The notes: a model not told the origin generated them from the sequence alone. DNA of 64,000 nt from Couchioplanes azureus (GCF_014648355.1 NZ_BMQY01000003.1:205898-269897), one strand, 5' to 3'. Shown: positions 48,189 through 57,326, numbered from the stretch's first letter. Program-made: numbers and translations.

Positions 48189-51100
48189 TCACTCGTCGTG
48201 AGCCATCACACGGTTCCGGCCGGCCTGCTTGGCCGCGTAGAGGCCCGCGTCGGCCCGGCCGAGGAGCGCGTCCGCGGTGGCGTCGGTGGGCCGCAGCCGG
48301 GCCAGGCCCACGCTGATCGTCGCCGGGATCGGACCGGTACGGGTGTCCAGCGGCGTGCCGTCGATCGCGGCGCGCAGCTTCTCCGCCAGCACCGGGCCGT
48401 CCTCGCGGATCCCGGGCAGCAGGACGGCGAACTCCTCGCCGCCGTACCGGGCCACGAGACCGTCCGGCGGCAGGCAGGCCAGCAGCCGGGTGACGACCGC
48501 GCGGATGACGTCGTCGCCGGTCTGGTGCCCGTACGTGTCGTTGATGCGCTTGAAGTGGTCGATGTCGATCATCAGGGCGGTGACCGGGCTGCCGGCCGCC
48601 CGCGCGGCGCCCAGCGACTTCTCGGCCAGCTCGAAGAACCGCCGCCGGTTCGCGACCCCGGTCAGGCTGTCGGTGGTGGCCAGCTCGTTGATCCGGCTGA
48701 ACAGCCGGGCGTTGTCGTACGCGACCATGCCCTGGCCGACCAGCGCGGCGGCGACCCCGAGGTCCGCGGCGGCGTACGCGTTGGCCCGCTCGGAGGCCAG
48801 CACGAGGACGCCCACCGCGCCCTCCCGGTCGTCCAGCGTGACCGTCAGCCAGCTCGCCCCGGCGTAGTCGCCGAGCGCGGACGCCCAGGCCGGCGTACCC
48901 GAGATCATGTCGGCCTGGCGGTTGTCGAGCAGCGCGAGCAGCGCCGGGTGCTCGGCCGGGCGCACGGTGAACGGGCTGCCCTTGTCGCCCAGCACGGTGA
49001 TCTCGGCGGACGCCGAGGTGCCCAGCAGCAGCCAGCCGCGCTCGCCGCCCGGCGTCTGCCGCGCGGTCAGCAGCAGCCGGCGCAGCACCAGCTCCGGGTC
49101 GAGGGTGCCGCTGAGCCGGGCCATCGCCCGGCGCAGGGTCTCGGCCAGGTCGCGCTGGCGGTTGGCGGCGGCGACGGCCACCTCGAGCTGCGCCGCGCGG
49201 GCGGTCTCCAGGCCGACCGCGATGTGGTGGGTGACGGCGGTGAGCACGTCCACGTCGTCGACGGTGAAGACGCCCTTGGCGACCCGGCTGTCCAGGTAGA
49301 CCACGCCGAGGAGGCGGTCGTCCAGCTCCAGCGGGGCGACCAGGATGCTGCGCAGGCCGAACTGCACGACGCTGTCGGCGCCCATGGCGGCGCCCTCCTC
49401 GGTGCCGGTCACCACGAGCGGCTCGCGGCTGTGCCGGACCCTGTCCACCACGGTGCCGCTGTAGCCGGCGAGCTCGGCGAGGTCCTGGCCACCGGCGTCG
49501 CGTCCGACGTACGGCGCGAGCACACCGCTGTCGGCGTCGACGAGGAACAGCAGGGCGCGCTCGGCGCCGAGCAGGCGTACGGTCTCGTCCAGCGCGACCC
49601 GGGTGAGCCGCTCCGGGTCGATGACCCGCGACGCGGCGTTGCTGAGCTGCTCGAGGGCGGCCCAGCGCTGTCCCGCGCGGCCCCGGGCGGCGACGACCGG
49701 CACCCGGTTGCGCCGGCCGGCGTCGAGCCGGAACTCCGCGGCGACCCGGCGGGCCCGGTGCGGCCAGCCGCGGTCCTCGGCGATGCCGGCCGCCATGCGG
49801 GCCTGCAGCTCCGCCTCGCCGGAGACGGCCAGGACGGTGAGCGCGCGGGCGCGCACCAGCGCGGCCTCGAACGAGGTCAGCGGCGAGTCGACCGTGCGCA
49901 GCAGCTTCTCGGCCTTCGCCAGGATGTCCAGCGCCTGACCGGCGTGGCCGGGCTTCAGGACGGCGAGCGCCGCCTGCGCCACCCGGTGGTGCGCCGCGAC
50001 GACGGGCCGCTTGGTGACCTGGCCGAGCATCGCGACGGCCACCTCGGCCGCGGCGATCGCCCGCTCCTGCTCGGCGGGCGCGGCGCGGCGCGCCTGTTCG
50101 AGCCGGCCGTACGCGCGGTAGACGTAGTACGAGTGCTGCGCGGGCAGCACGTCGAACGGGCGCAGCCCCAGCCCGTCGAACTCGGCGACGGCGTCGTCGA
50201 AGGCGCTGCCCAGGTCGTCGCGTTCGAGGGCGGCGAGCATCCGGGCCACGATCATGTCCACGACCTCGTGGATCTCCCGGGTGTCGCCGGCCCGGTTCAG
50301 CCGGGCCAGGGCCTCGCCGGCCCGGCCGCGCATGGCGAGCAGACCCGCGTCGACGGCCACGACGGCGCTGCGGTCGCCGTGCCCGCCGGCGTCCAGCCAG
50401 CGCTGGCGCCCGACGCAGGCCTCCTCCGCCTCGGCGATCTCGCCGCGCAGCAGCCAGTCCCAGCCGAGGACGGCGTAGCAGTCCAGGATCAGCCCGGCGT
50501 CGAGGAACCGCTCGCGCTCGACCAGCACCTGCCGGACCCGTTCGCCGGAGTCCTCGCCGCTGCCGTGCACCGCGATGGCGCTCATCCACTCGATGCGGGC
50601 CGCCAGCGTCGGATCGCCCAGGTCGCCGGCGATCCGCGACGACGACGCGGTGATGCGGTCCGAGAGCCGCTGCATGCCGGCCATGCGCAGCGGCAGGGTG
50701 AGGGCGACGAGGTCGCGGGCCCGCTCGGGCGAGCGGCCCAGGCGGTTCATCGGGTACGGCATCCGCAGCGCGTAGTACAGCGAGTGGGCCGGGCGCAGGG
50801 TACGGACGCTGGCGGAGGCGCCGTAGTGGTACAGCGTCGACTCCAGTGCCAGCAGCTCGCGGCGCTCGCCCTTGGCCGTGCCGTAGCCGAGCCGGGTGAC
50901 CCGGGTCAGGCAGCCGACGAAGAACAGCCAGAGGCCGGTGAGCACCCGCAGGACCGGGTTGGCCGGCAGCGGCCGGCCCAGCTCGGCCAGTCCCTGCTCC
51001 ACGGCCCGCATCTGCGCCGCACCGCTCCAGCTGCTCTCGTAGACCCGGGCGAGCATCAGGTGGATGCGCGCGCGCTCGGCGCCCTCGGGAGCCTCCGCCA

Positions 51101-53492
51101 GGGCCTCGGCGAGCGTCGCGACCGCCTCGTCGAAGCGGCCGTTCTGGTGGTATGCCGTGCCCAGCAGCTGCTTGAAGGCGCTGCCCAGCGCCAGGTCGCC
51201 GGTCTTCACCGCGTCGCGGGCGTACTCCAGGTAGGTCAGCGCGGTGTCCGGCGCGTGCTCGGCCAGGGCGCGGGCGCCGGCGGCCATGCAGGCGCGCAGC
51301 ATCCGGTCGGACGCCTGCTCGGGACGGCCCAGCACGCAGTGCCGGGCGAGGGCGTACTCGTCGGGGTCGGGCCGGCTGTCCAGGGCGTCGGCGATCCGCT
51401 GGTGCAGGTCGCGGACGTCGTCCTCGTCGAGGCCGGCGAGCAGCGCGACCCGGATGCTGTCGTGCAGGAAGCGGTGGGTGCCGTCGCCGTACGCGACCAG
51501 GCCCTGGTGGCCCGCGTCGGTGAGGACGTCGAGGACCCGGCGCAGGTCCAGCCCGGCGGCCTCGGCGACGATGCCGGCGGAGAACGACGTGCCGACCACG
51601 GCGGCGATGCCGAGCAGCCGGCGGCTCTCGGCGTCGAGGGCGCCCATGCGGCGCAGCACGAGCTGGGCCGAGTCCGCGGGGAGGGCGAGGTCGCGCACGC
51701 CCTCGGCGTCGACCTCCCAGGTGCCCCAGTTCGGGGTCAGCAGGCCGGCGTCCAGCACGGCCCGGGCGTAGACGAGCGTGGTGAACGGGTTGCCGCCGGT
51801 CAGCAGGGCGATGGCGGTGGCGCCCTCCTCGGGCAGCCGTACGCCGCCGGACAGGGCGCCGATCAGGTCGGCGACCTGCGCGACGGTCAGCGCGGGCAGC
51901 GAGATCTCGGTCACCGGGGTGCCGGGCCGCACCGGCAGCAGGGCTTCCCCGCCGTCGTCCGGCCGCCCGCTGGCCAGGATCAGCATCGGTACGCCGGAGA
52001 TCCCGGCCGCGATCTGCTCCAGGACCCGCAGGGTGCCGTCGTCGAACCACTGGGCGTCGTCCAGGTGCAGCAGCACCGGCCCGGCCGCCCGGGTCAGGCC
52101 GGTGAGCAGGTCGGCGACCGCCGCCGCGTGCCGTCCCTGCCCGATCTCGCCGGAGACCTGCGGCACCCCGAGCGCGTCCGCGAGCGCGGGCGACAGGCTG
52201 GTGACCAGGCCGGCGCTCTGCCCGGCCGCGGCACGCAGCGTAGCCTCGGCGATTGCGCGCCCGCCGGGCCGCTTGAGCAGGTCCCTGACGTACGCGTCGA
52301 CGGCGGCCCGCAGCGGCGCCATCGGCCGGCTGTCGCTCGACGAGGCGCTGCCCTGCAATACCACGCCACCGGCGGCTCGCACCAGTGCGGCGAGCTCGGC
52401 GGCGAGCCGGGTCTTGCCGGACCCGGTGGGCCCCTGGAGGGTCACGACGCCGCCCCTGCCGGCCATCGCCTCGCCCCAGAGCTCACGCAGCGTCTCGAGT
52501 TCGGCGTCACGTCCGGTCAGCGACGGCTCGAACGGGACCACCGGCCCGTCGTGCTCGCCGAGGGCGAAGGTCCCGGCCGGGTCGGCGGCGAGGCGGCGCA
52601 AGTCGGCCAGCAGCCCGGCGGCGCTCTGGTAGCGGTCGTCCGGGTCCTTGGCGAGCAGCCGGACGATGATCGCCGCGAAGGTCGCGCCGAGGCCCGGGGC
52701 CAGCGCGCGGGGATCCGGCACCGGGGCGGTGGCGTGCAGGTGCAGCAGCTCGCCGACGTCGTCCGCGGCGAACGGCGGCGCGCCGGTGACGCACTCGAAG
52801 AGCACGGCGCCCAGGGCGTACAGGTCGGAGCGGTTGTCGACCGGCCGATTGAGCATGCCGCTCTGCTCGGGCGCGCAGTAGGTCAGCGTCCCGGCGATCG
52901 CGTCGTCCGGCCCGACCCCCTCGCCGGCGGCGGCCGTGGCGAGCCCGAAGTCGACGAGGTGGGCCACGCCCTCGCCGCCGATGATGATGTTCTCCGGCTT
53001 GATGTCGCGGTGCACCAGGTTGCGCTCGTGCGCCGCGCTCAGCGCCGCCGCGATGTCGGCGCCGATCGCGACCGCGTGCCGCTCCCGCACCGGCCCGCGC
53101 AGCAACCGCCGGGTCAGGGGCTCGCCCTCGGCCAGGTCCAGCAGCACGTACGGCCGGCCGGCGACCTCGCCGACCTTGTGCGCCCGGGGCAGGTGGGGGC
53201 AGTCGATGGCGGCCAGCACGGCGGCCTGCCGGCGGAACTCCCGCAGTTCCTCCGGCAGCGACTGCTGGGTCGGCTCCTCCTGGCTCCTGCCCCGCTGGGG
53301 CGCGATCAGCCGCGCCGCGCCCGGGGCCTTGAGCAGCATCTTCAGCGCGTAGTCGGTGCCCGCGTGCCGGACCCGGAAGACGACGGCCTGCGCGCCGCGG
53401 CCGAGCTCGCCCAGCACTTGGAGCCCGGCGGCATCGCCGAGCTCCGACTGCACCGCGGCCGGCTCCACCGGTACGGAAGGCGAGGCACCCAC
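48189..53492 (-). CDS. Ser/Thr kinase - AAA ATPase - helical repeats - GAF - GAF - GGDEF fusion protein
   Basis: 1,767 residues. Residues 20-300 are a protein kinase: glycine loop LGRGAQAVVF, Lys51, HRDIKPEN (161-168), DFG (181-183), APEQ (207-210). From 325 an AAA/STAND-type ATPase follows: GRDAELETL, Walker A GPTGSGKT (354-361), Walker B-like LLHLDDAQWFDD and LTGGNPF. About 650-1270 are helical (TPR-like) repeats. Two GAF-like domains follow (around 1275-1430 and 1450-1590). The end is a diguanylate cyclase domain with RYGGEEFAVLL, an intact GGEEF active-site loop. It should be cytoplasmic; no membrane segment is seen. The GTG start at 53492 lies 40 bp after the cyclase-like gene and 7 nt after a sigma-28-type -10 box. 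Confidence 0.92.
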   Translation of the reverse strand: MGASPSVPVEPAAVQSELGDAAGLQVLGELGRGAQAVVFRVRHAGTDYALKMLLKAPGAARLIAPQRGRSQEEPTQQSLPEELREFRRQAAVLAAIDCPHLPRAHKVGEVAGRPYVLLDLAEGEPLTRRLLRGPVRERHAVAIGADIAAALSAAHERNLVHRDIKPENIIIGGEGVAHLVDFGLATAAAGEGVGPDDAIAGTLTYCAPEQSGMLNRPVDNRSDLYALGAVLFECVTGAPPFAADDVGELLHLHATAPVPDPRALAPGLGATFAAIIVRLLAKDPDDRYQSAAGLLADLRRLAADPAGTFALGEHDGPVVPFEPSLTGRDAELETLRELWGEAMAGRGGVVTLQGPTGSGKTRLAAELAALVRAAGGVVLQGSASSSDSRPMAPLRAAVDAYVRDLLKRPGGRAIAEATLRAAAGQSAGLVTSLSPALADALGVPQVSGEIGQGRHAAAVADLLTGLTRAAGPVLLHLDDAQWFDDGTLRVLEQIAAGISGVPMLILASGRPDDGGEALLPVRPGTPVTEISLPALTVAQVADLIGALSGGVRLPEEGATAIALLTGGNPFTTLVYARAVLDAGLLTPNWGTWEVDAEGVRDLALPADSAQLVLRRMGALDAESRRLLGIAAVVGTSFSAGIVAEAAGLDLRRVLDVLTDAGHQGLVAYGDGTHRFLHDSIRVALLAGLDEDDVRDLHQRIADALDSRPDPDEYALARHCVLGRPEQASDRMLRACMAAGARALAEHAPDTALTYLEYARDAVKTGDLALGSAFKQLLGTAYHQNGRFDEAVATLAEALAEAPEGAERARIHLMLARVYESSWSGAAQMRAVEQGLAELGRPLPANPVLRVLTGLWLFFVGCLTRVTRLGYGTAKGERRELLALESTLYHYGASASVRTLRPAHSLYYALRMPYPMNRLGRSPERARDLVALTLPLRMAGMQRLSDRITASSSRIAGDLGDPTLAARIEWMSAIAVHGSGEDSGERVRQVLVERERFLDAGLILDCYAVLGWDWLLRGEIAEAEEACVGRQRWLDAGGHGDRSAVVAVDAGLLAMRGRAGEALARLNRAGDTREIHEVVDMIVARMLAALERDDLGSAFDDAVAEFDGLGLRPFDVLPAQHSYYVYRAYGRLEQARRAAPAEQERAIAAAEVAVAMLGQVTKRPVVAAHHRVAQAALAVLKPGHAGQALDILAKAEKLLRTVDSPLTSFEAALVRARALTVLAVSGEAELQARMAAGIAEDRGWPHRARRVAAEFRLDAGRRNRVPVVAARGRAGQRWAALEQLSNAASRVIDPERLTRVALDETVRLLGAERALLFLVDADSGVLAPYVGRDAGGQDLAELAGYSGTVVDRVRHSREPLVVTGTEEGAAMGADSVVQFGLRSILVAPLELDDRLLGVVYLDSRVAKGVFTVDDVDVLTAVTHHIAVGLETARAAQLEVAVAAANRQRDLAETLRRAMARLSGTLDPELVLRRLLLTARQTPGGERGWLLLGTSASAEITVLGDKGSPFTVRPAEHPALLALLDNRQADMISGTPAWASALGDYAGASWLTVTLDDREGAVGVLVLASERANAYAAADLGVAAALVGQGMVAYDNARLFSRINELATTDSLTGVANRRRFFELAEKSLGAARAAGSPVTALMIDIDHFKRINDTYGHQTGDDVIRAVVTRLLACLPPDGLVARYGGEEFAVLLPGIREDGPVLAEKLRAAIDGTPLDTRTGPIPATISVGLARLRPTDATADALLGRADAGLYAAKQAGRNRVMAHDE

Positions 53493-53499
53493 GATGCCT

Positions 53500-53526
53500 T
53501 TATCGGCGCTGCCCGAGCGCGCTGAA
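53500..53526 (-). promoter_or_regulatory. Candidate FliA (sigma-28) promoter for the kinase-GGDEF gene
   Basis: On the minus strand GCCGATAA (53507-53500) matches the sigma-28 -10 octamer exactly and ends 7 nt before the GTG start, so the transcript would be leaderless. At the expected -35 position (53526-53523, 15-bp spacer) TTCA only half-matches TAAA. Confidence 0.5.
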
Positions 53527-53532
53527 GGATTG

Positions 53533-54171
53533 TCAGCAGCAGGGCTCCAGGGCGCGGGCCTGCGCCGGCACGGTCCGCGGGTCCAGGGCGCGCCACAGCT
53601 CCACCGGAGCCGGCTTGCCCGCGAGCGACACCGGCGGCAGCTCCTGGTAGGCGACCGCGCCGTCGGAGGCGCTCTGCGTCGCCGCGCAGACCACCACGGT
53701 GTCGTGCGGTGCGCAGGCCTGCAGCCGCGCCGCCGTGGCGACGACGCTGCCGCTGACCATCCCGTAGCCGCCGTCGCGGGCCGCGTCCAGGTCGACGATC
53801 ACGTCGCCGGTGGCGAGGCCCACCCGGGTGCGGACCGGGAACCGGCCGGCCAGGAGGCGCCCCCGCAGCGCCTCCTGGATGCCCAGCCCGGCCCGGACCG
53901 CCGCCGCGGCGGCGTCGCGCACCCCGTCCGGCGTGCCGGCCCGCGGGCCGTCCGCGCCGAAGACCGCCATGACCGCGTCGCCGATGAACTTCTCCACGAC
54001 CCCGCCCTCGGCCCGCACCACCGCCGAGACGAGCCCGAAGTAGTCGACTTGCAAATCCCGCACATCGGCGCAGTCCAGGTCGTCGACCATGCTGGTGAAT
54101 CCCACGATGTCGACGAAGAGCACCGTCACCGTCTGTCGCCGGCACCGGACACCGGCGGACAATCTGTTCAT
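53533..54171 (-). CDS. Class III adenylate/guanylate cyclase homologue with altered active site
   Basis: 212 residues, a single cyclase domain. Metal Asp residues are present in FVDIVGFTS (D21) and KFIGDAVMA (D65), as is the substrate Lys61. In the second half, GMVSGSVVATAARLQ, the position of the substrate-specifying Asp is Met138 and that of the transition-state Asn is Ala145, while Arg149 is kept. Activity is therefore doubtful or non-canonical. It may sense nucleotides or partner another cyclase. It reads into the kinase-GGDEF gene (40 bp apart) and is divergent from the ATPase-LuxR gene. Start has GTAGGA just upstream. Confidence 0.82.
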   Translation of the reverse strand: MNRLSAGVRCRRQTVTVLFVDIVGFTSMVDDLDCADVRDLQVDYFGLVSAVVRAEGGVVEKFIGDAVMAVFGADGPRAGTPDGVRDAAAAAVRAGLGIQEALRGRLLAGRFPVRTRVGLATGDVIVDLDAARDGGYGMVSGSVVATAARLQACAPHDTVVVCAATQSASDGAVAYQELPPVSLAGKPAPVELWRALDPRTVPAQARALEPCC

Positions 54172-54269
54172 GTCCTACGCCCCCCTCAGCTGCGTTGGCG
54201 CAGAGAACGGTGCCAGGACGGGGCGGGACAGCGGATCAGCAGAATGACGTATCTATGACAGCGGCCGCG

Positions 54270-54309
54270 TCGTCGGTTCTTTGTGACGCAGAACAGTCCG
54301 AACCGACGA
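54270..54309. promoter_or_regulatory. Inverted repeat in the cyclase/LuxR divergent region
   Basis: TCGTCGGTTC (54270-54279) pairs perfectly with GAACCGACGA (54300-54309). A nested alternative, GTTCT (54276-54280) with AGAAC (54290-54294), overlaps it. It is 37 bp before the LuxR start and may be an operator or a switching leader. Confidence 0.5.
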
Positions 54310-54345
54310 GAACGTCATAGCGGCGTTCCCACTAGGCTGCCACGC

Positions 54346-57165
54346 ATGGCCAGCGAAGGGGATGACGCGCCACTTGTCGGACGTTCCGACATCCTGACGT
54401 CGATCCAGGCCGACCTGCTCGCCGCGGGCCCGGGCGGTACCGCGGCGGTCTTCGTGACCGGTGAGAGCGGCGTCGGCAAGAGCCGCCTGCTCCGCGAGAC
54501 CGCCGACGTGATGCGCGCCGCCGGCGCCGCGGTGCTGCTCGGCGCCTGCCTGGACATCGGGGACGCCTCCCCGCTGCACCCCGTGCTCCAGGCGCTGCGC
54601 CAGGCCGGCGCCCAGCCCGGTCCCGGCCCGGTCGACGCCCAGGACGGCGCGGGCGCCCTGCTCGAACGGGTGTCCGCCGAGCTGCGCTCGCTGGCCCGGG
54701 GGCGGCGGCTGCTGCTCGTCCTCGACGACCTGCAGTGGGCCGACCGCAGCACCCGCCAGCTGCTGCTCTATCTGCTCGCCGGCCTCGGTGACATCAACCT
54801 GTCCGTGCTGGCCGCGGTCCGTTCCGAGTCGCTGCACGGTGCGCACCCGCTGCGCCGCGTGCTCGCCGAGCTGCGGCGGCTGCGCTCCGTCCGGGTGCTC
54901 GACCTGGCCCCGCTCGACCAGGACGCGACCGCCGAGCTGGTCGCGGCCATCGCCGGCACCGACGTCGCGGCCGAGGACGCCGACCGGGTCTTCAAGCGCA
55001 GCGGCGGCAACCCGTTCGTCGCCGAGGAACTCGCCCGTGACCTGCGCGACGGACGGGTCGAGCTGTCCGACACCTTGCGGGAGATCTTCCTGTCCCGGGT
55101 CGACGAGCTGCCCCCGCACGCGCACGACGTCGTGCACGCGGTCGCCGCCGGCGTCGAGCCGGTCGAGCACTCCCTGCTGGCCCGGGTGCTGCCGCTGCCC
55201 GAGGCCGAGCTCATCGAGGCGGTCCGGGCCGCCGTCGCACACCGCTTCCTGACCAGCGCGGCGGACGGCTACCGGCTGCGCCACCAGGTGGTCGCCGAGG
55301 TGCTGGAGCACGAGGTCCTGCCGGCCGAGCACGCCGCCCGGCACCGGCGCTACGCCGAGGCGATCGAGGCCATGCCGGGCGAGCCGGACCACGCGCGGCT
55401 GGCGCACCACTGGCAGCAGGCCGGCGAGCCGGCCCGCGCCCTGCCCTCGGTCGTGGCCGCCGCCCGCGCCGCCGAGCGGCTGTACGGCTACGCCGAGGCG
55501 CACCGCTACTGGGCCCTGGCCCTGGAGCTGGCCCCCGACGACTCGCCGCAGCGCACCGACCTGCTCGCACACGCCGCCGAGGCCGCACACCGCTGCGGCG
55601 AGCACCAGCGGGCGCTGACCACGCTGGAGCTGCTCGCCGCCCGTCCGGACGGGCCGGGCGTCTGCGAGATCCACCTGCGCCGGGCGCGCTACCTCGCCGC
55701 CGCCGGGCGCACCGCCACCGCGGAGTTCGAGTACGAGCGCGCCCTGGCCTCCCCGGAGTGCAGCGCCAGCGAGAAGGCGAGCGCGGCCGCCAACCTCGCC
55801 GAGCTGCTCGTGCACCTCGGCCGGTACGCCGACGCCGGTGACCGCGCCCGAGAGGCCCTGGAGCTGGCCGAACGCGCCGACGGTTCGACCGCCGACCTGG
55901 TCCGGGCCAGCGCCGCGCTGGGCTTCAGCCTGGCATTCCGGGAGGATCCGGACGCGGGTCTCGCGGTCATCCGCCAGGCGGTGGAGATCGCCGAGCGCAC
56001 CAAGCACCCGGACGACATCGGCTGCGCGTACCTGCACCTGGCGGAGCTGCTGACCAACCCGCTGAACAACATCGAGGAAGGTGTGCTCGTCGCCCGTCGC
56101 GGCGCGGAAAGGCTCGCCGCGATGGGCCAGGGCCGCACCTACCAGACGCGGTTGCTGGCGATCGCGGCGAACGGCCTGTTCCGGGTGGGCCAGTGGGCGG
56201 AGGCCGGCCAGGTCCTCGACGACGCGATGCGCCACCGCCCCTCCGGCGCCGACGCGGTGGAGATCCTGCTCGCCCGGTGCCGGCTCTGGGTCGGTTTCGG
56301 CGACGTCCGCGCCGACCGGGACCTGGACGCCGTCGCGACGATCCTGGCCGGTGGCGGCGCCCGGCACGTGCTGCCGATGCTGACGCTGCGGGCCGGGCTG
56401 GCCATGTGGCAGGGCCGGCACGCCGAGGCCCGAGCGGCGGTCCAGCGCGGGCTCACCGAGACCCGCTCCGACGACCTCGTGCTGCTCGGCGTGCTGGCCT
56501 GGCACGGCCTGCGGGCCGAGGCGGAGGCGCAGGCCGGCGGCGAGGTCCCGGTCGACCCGGCGGTGGTGCGCCGGCTGCAGGCGGTGGTCGAGCGGATGGC
56601 CCGCGGCGCCGGGAACGCGGCGCCCCCGGTGCGGGCGGTCGTCGACGGCTACCTCGACCTGTGCGCGGCCGAGCTCAGCCGGATCGAGCAGCGCAACGAC
56701 CCCTCGCTGTGGGCGCGGGCCGTGCAGGCGTGGGACCGGCGCAAGCAGCCGTATCCCGCCGCCTACTCGCGGCTGCGGCAGGCGGAGGCGTCGTTCGCCC
56801 GGCGCACCAAGCGGGCCGCCGCGACGACCGCGCTGCGGGAGGCGTACGAGACCGCCCGCGCGATGGGCGCCAAGCCGTTCGCGGCCGAGATCACCCAGGT
56901 GGCCGCCCGCGCCCGGGTGGCGCTGACCGGCGAGGAGGAGACCGCGCACCCCTCCCCCGCGCGCGGCGACGACGGCCTCAGCATGCTCACCGAGCGCGAG
57001 CGGGAGGTGCTGGCGGCGGTCGCCGAGGGGCTGACCAACCGCGAGATCGGCCAGGCGCTGTTCATCAGCGAGCGCACGGTCGGCGTCCACGTCGGCCACA
57101 TCTTCGACAAGCTCCAGGTGCGCACCCGGGTGCAGGCCAGCCGGGTCTACCTCCGGGCGGCGTGA
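54346..57165 (+). CDS. LuxR-family regulator with AAA ATPase and TPR-like repeats (LAL/MalT type)
   Basis: 939 residues. N-terminal ATPase: VGRSDILTSI, Walker A GESGVGKS (39-46), Walker B LLVLDDLQWAD, and KRSGGNPFVAEELA. About 350-860 are helical repeats. The C-terminus is a LuxR helix-turn-helix: LTEREREVLAAVAEGLTNREIGQALFISERTVGVHVGHIF. These large ATP-binding regulators couple ligand binding to transcription. The ATPase-TPR core resembles the middle of the neighbouring kinase-GGDEF protein, and the mycobacterial cyclase-ATPase-LuxR fusions join all three parts in one chain. Start ATG 54346; upstream sequence has little ribosome-binding signal. Confidence 0.9.
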   Translation: MASEGDDAPLVGRSDILTSIQADLLAAGPGGTAAVFVTGESGVGKSRLLRETADVMRAAGAAVLLGACLDIGDASPLHPVLQALRQAGAQPGPGPVDAQDGAGALLERVSAELRSLARGRRLLLVLDDLQWADRSTRQLLLYLLAGLGDINLSVLAAVRSESLHGAHPLRRVLAELRRLRSVRVLDLAPLDQDATAELVAAIAGTDVAAEDADRVFKRSGGNPFVAEELARDLRDGRVELSDTLREIFLSRVDELPPHAHDVVHAVAAGVEPVEHSLLARVLPLPEAELIEAVRAAVAHRFLTSAADGYRLRHQVVAEVLEHEVLPAEHAARHRRYAEAIEAMPGEPDHARLAHHWQQAGEPARALPSVVAAARAAERLYGYAEAHRYWALALELAPDDSPQRTDLLAHAAEAAHRCGEHQRALTTLELLAARPDGPGVCEIHLRRARYLAAAGRTATAEFEYERALASPECSASEKASAAANLAELLVHLGRYADAGDRAREALELAERADGSTADLVRASAALGFSLAFREDPDAGLAVIRQAVEIAERTKHPDDIGCAYLHLAELLTNPLNNIEEGVLVARRGAERLAAMGQGRTYQTRLLAIAANGLFRVGQWAEAGQVLDDAMRHRPSGADAVEILLARCRLWVGFGDVRADRDLDAVATILAGGGARHVLPMLTLRAGLAMWQGRHAEARAAVQRGLTETRSDDLVLLGVLAWHGLRAEAEAQAGGEVPVDPAVVRRLQAVVERMARGAGNAAPPVRAVVDGYLDLCAAELSRIEQRNDPSLWARAVQAWDRRKQPYPAAYSRLRQAEASFARRTKRAAATTALREAYETARAMGAKPFAAEITQVAARARVALTGEEETAHPSPARGDDGLSMLTEREREVLAAVAEGLTNREIGQALFISERTVGVHVGHIFDKLQVRTRVQASRVYLRAA

Positions 57166-57251
57166 CCTTTTCGTTATCTACGTACGCGGAATACGTCGTT
57201 CTACCGATCCCTGCGTAGTCCTGCGGTGAAAGGCTCACAGTCGTTCGGGGG

Positions 57252-57288
57252 AGCACCGCCCGGCGGCCGGGAGGCTCCGGGCGGTGCT
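57252..57288 (+). terminator. Terminator or attenuator hairpin before the DUF5995 gene
   Basis: AGCACCGCCCGG (57252-57263) pairs perfectly with CCGGGCGGTGCT (57277-57288), a 12-bp stem 86 bp after the LuxR stop and 38 bp before the next ATG. Confidence 0.7.
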
Positions 57289-57326
57289 GAGGACCTCCGC
57301 CGGAAAGCCCGTCCTGTGGAGGATCC

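Noticed and set aside
48186..53525. A 1,779-codon open frame on the + strand opposite the kinase-GGDEF gene
   Set aside because: No domain is recognisable and composition is shadow-like, while the minus strand has all kinase, ATPase and GGDEF motifs.
54276..54294. CRP-type site (TGTGA half-site) before the LuxR gene
   Set aside because: Only one half (TGTGA at 54282) is present; the matching TCACA is missing at the required spacing.
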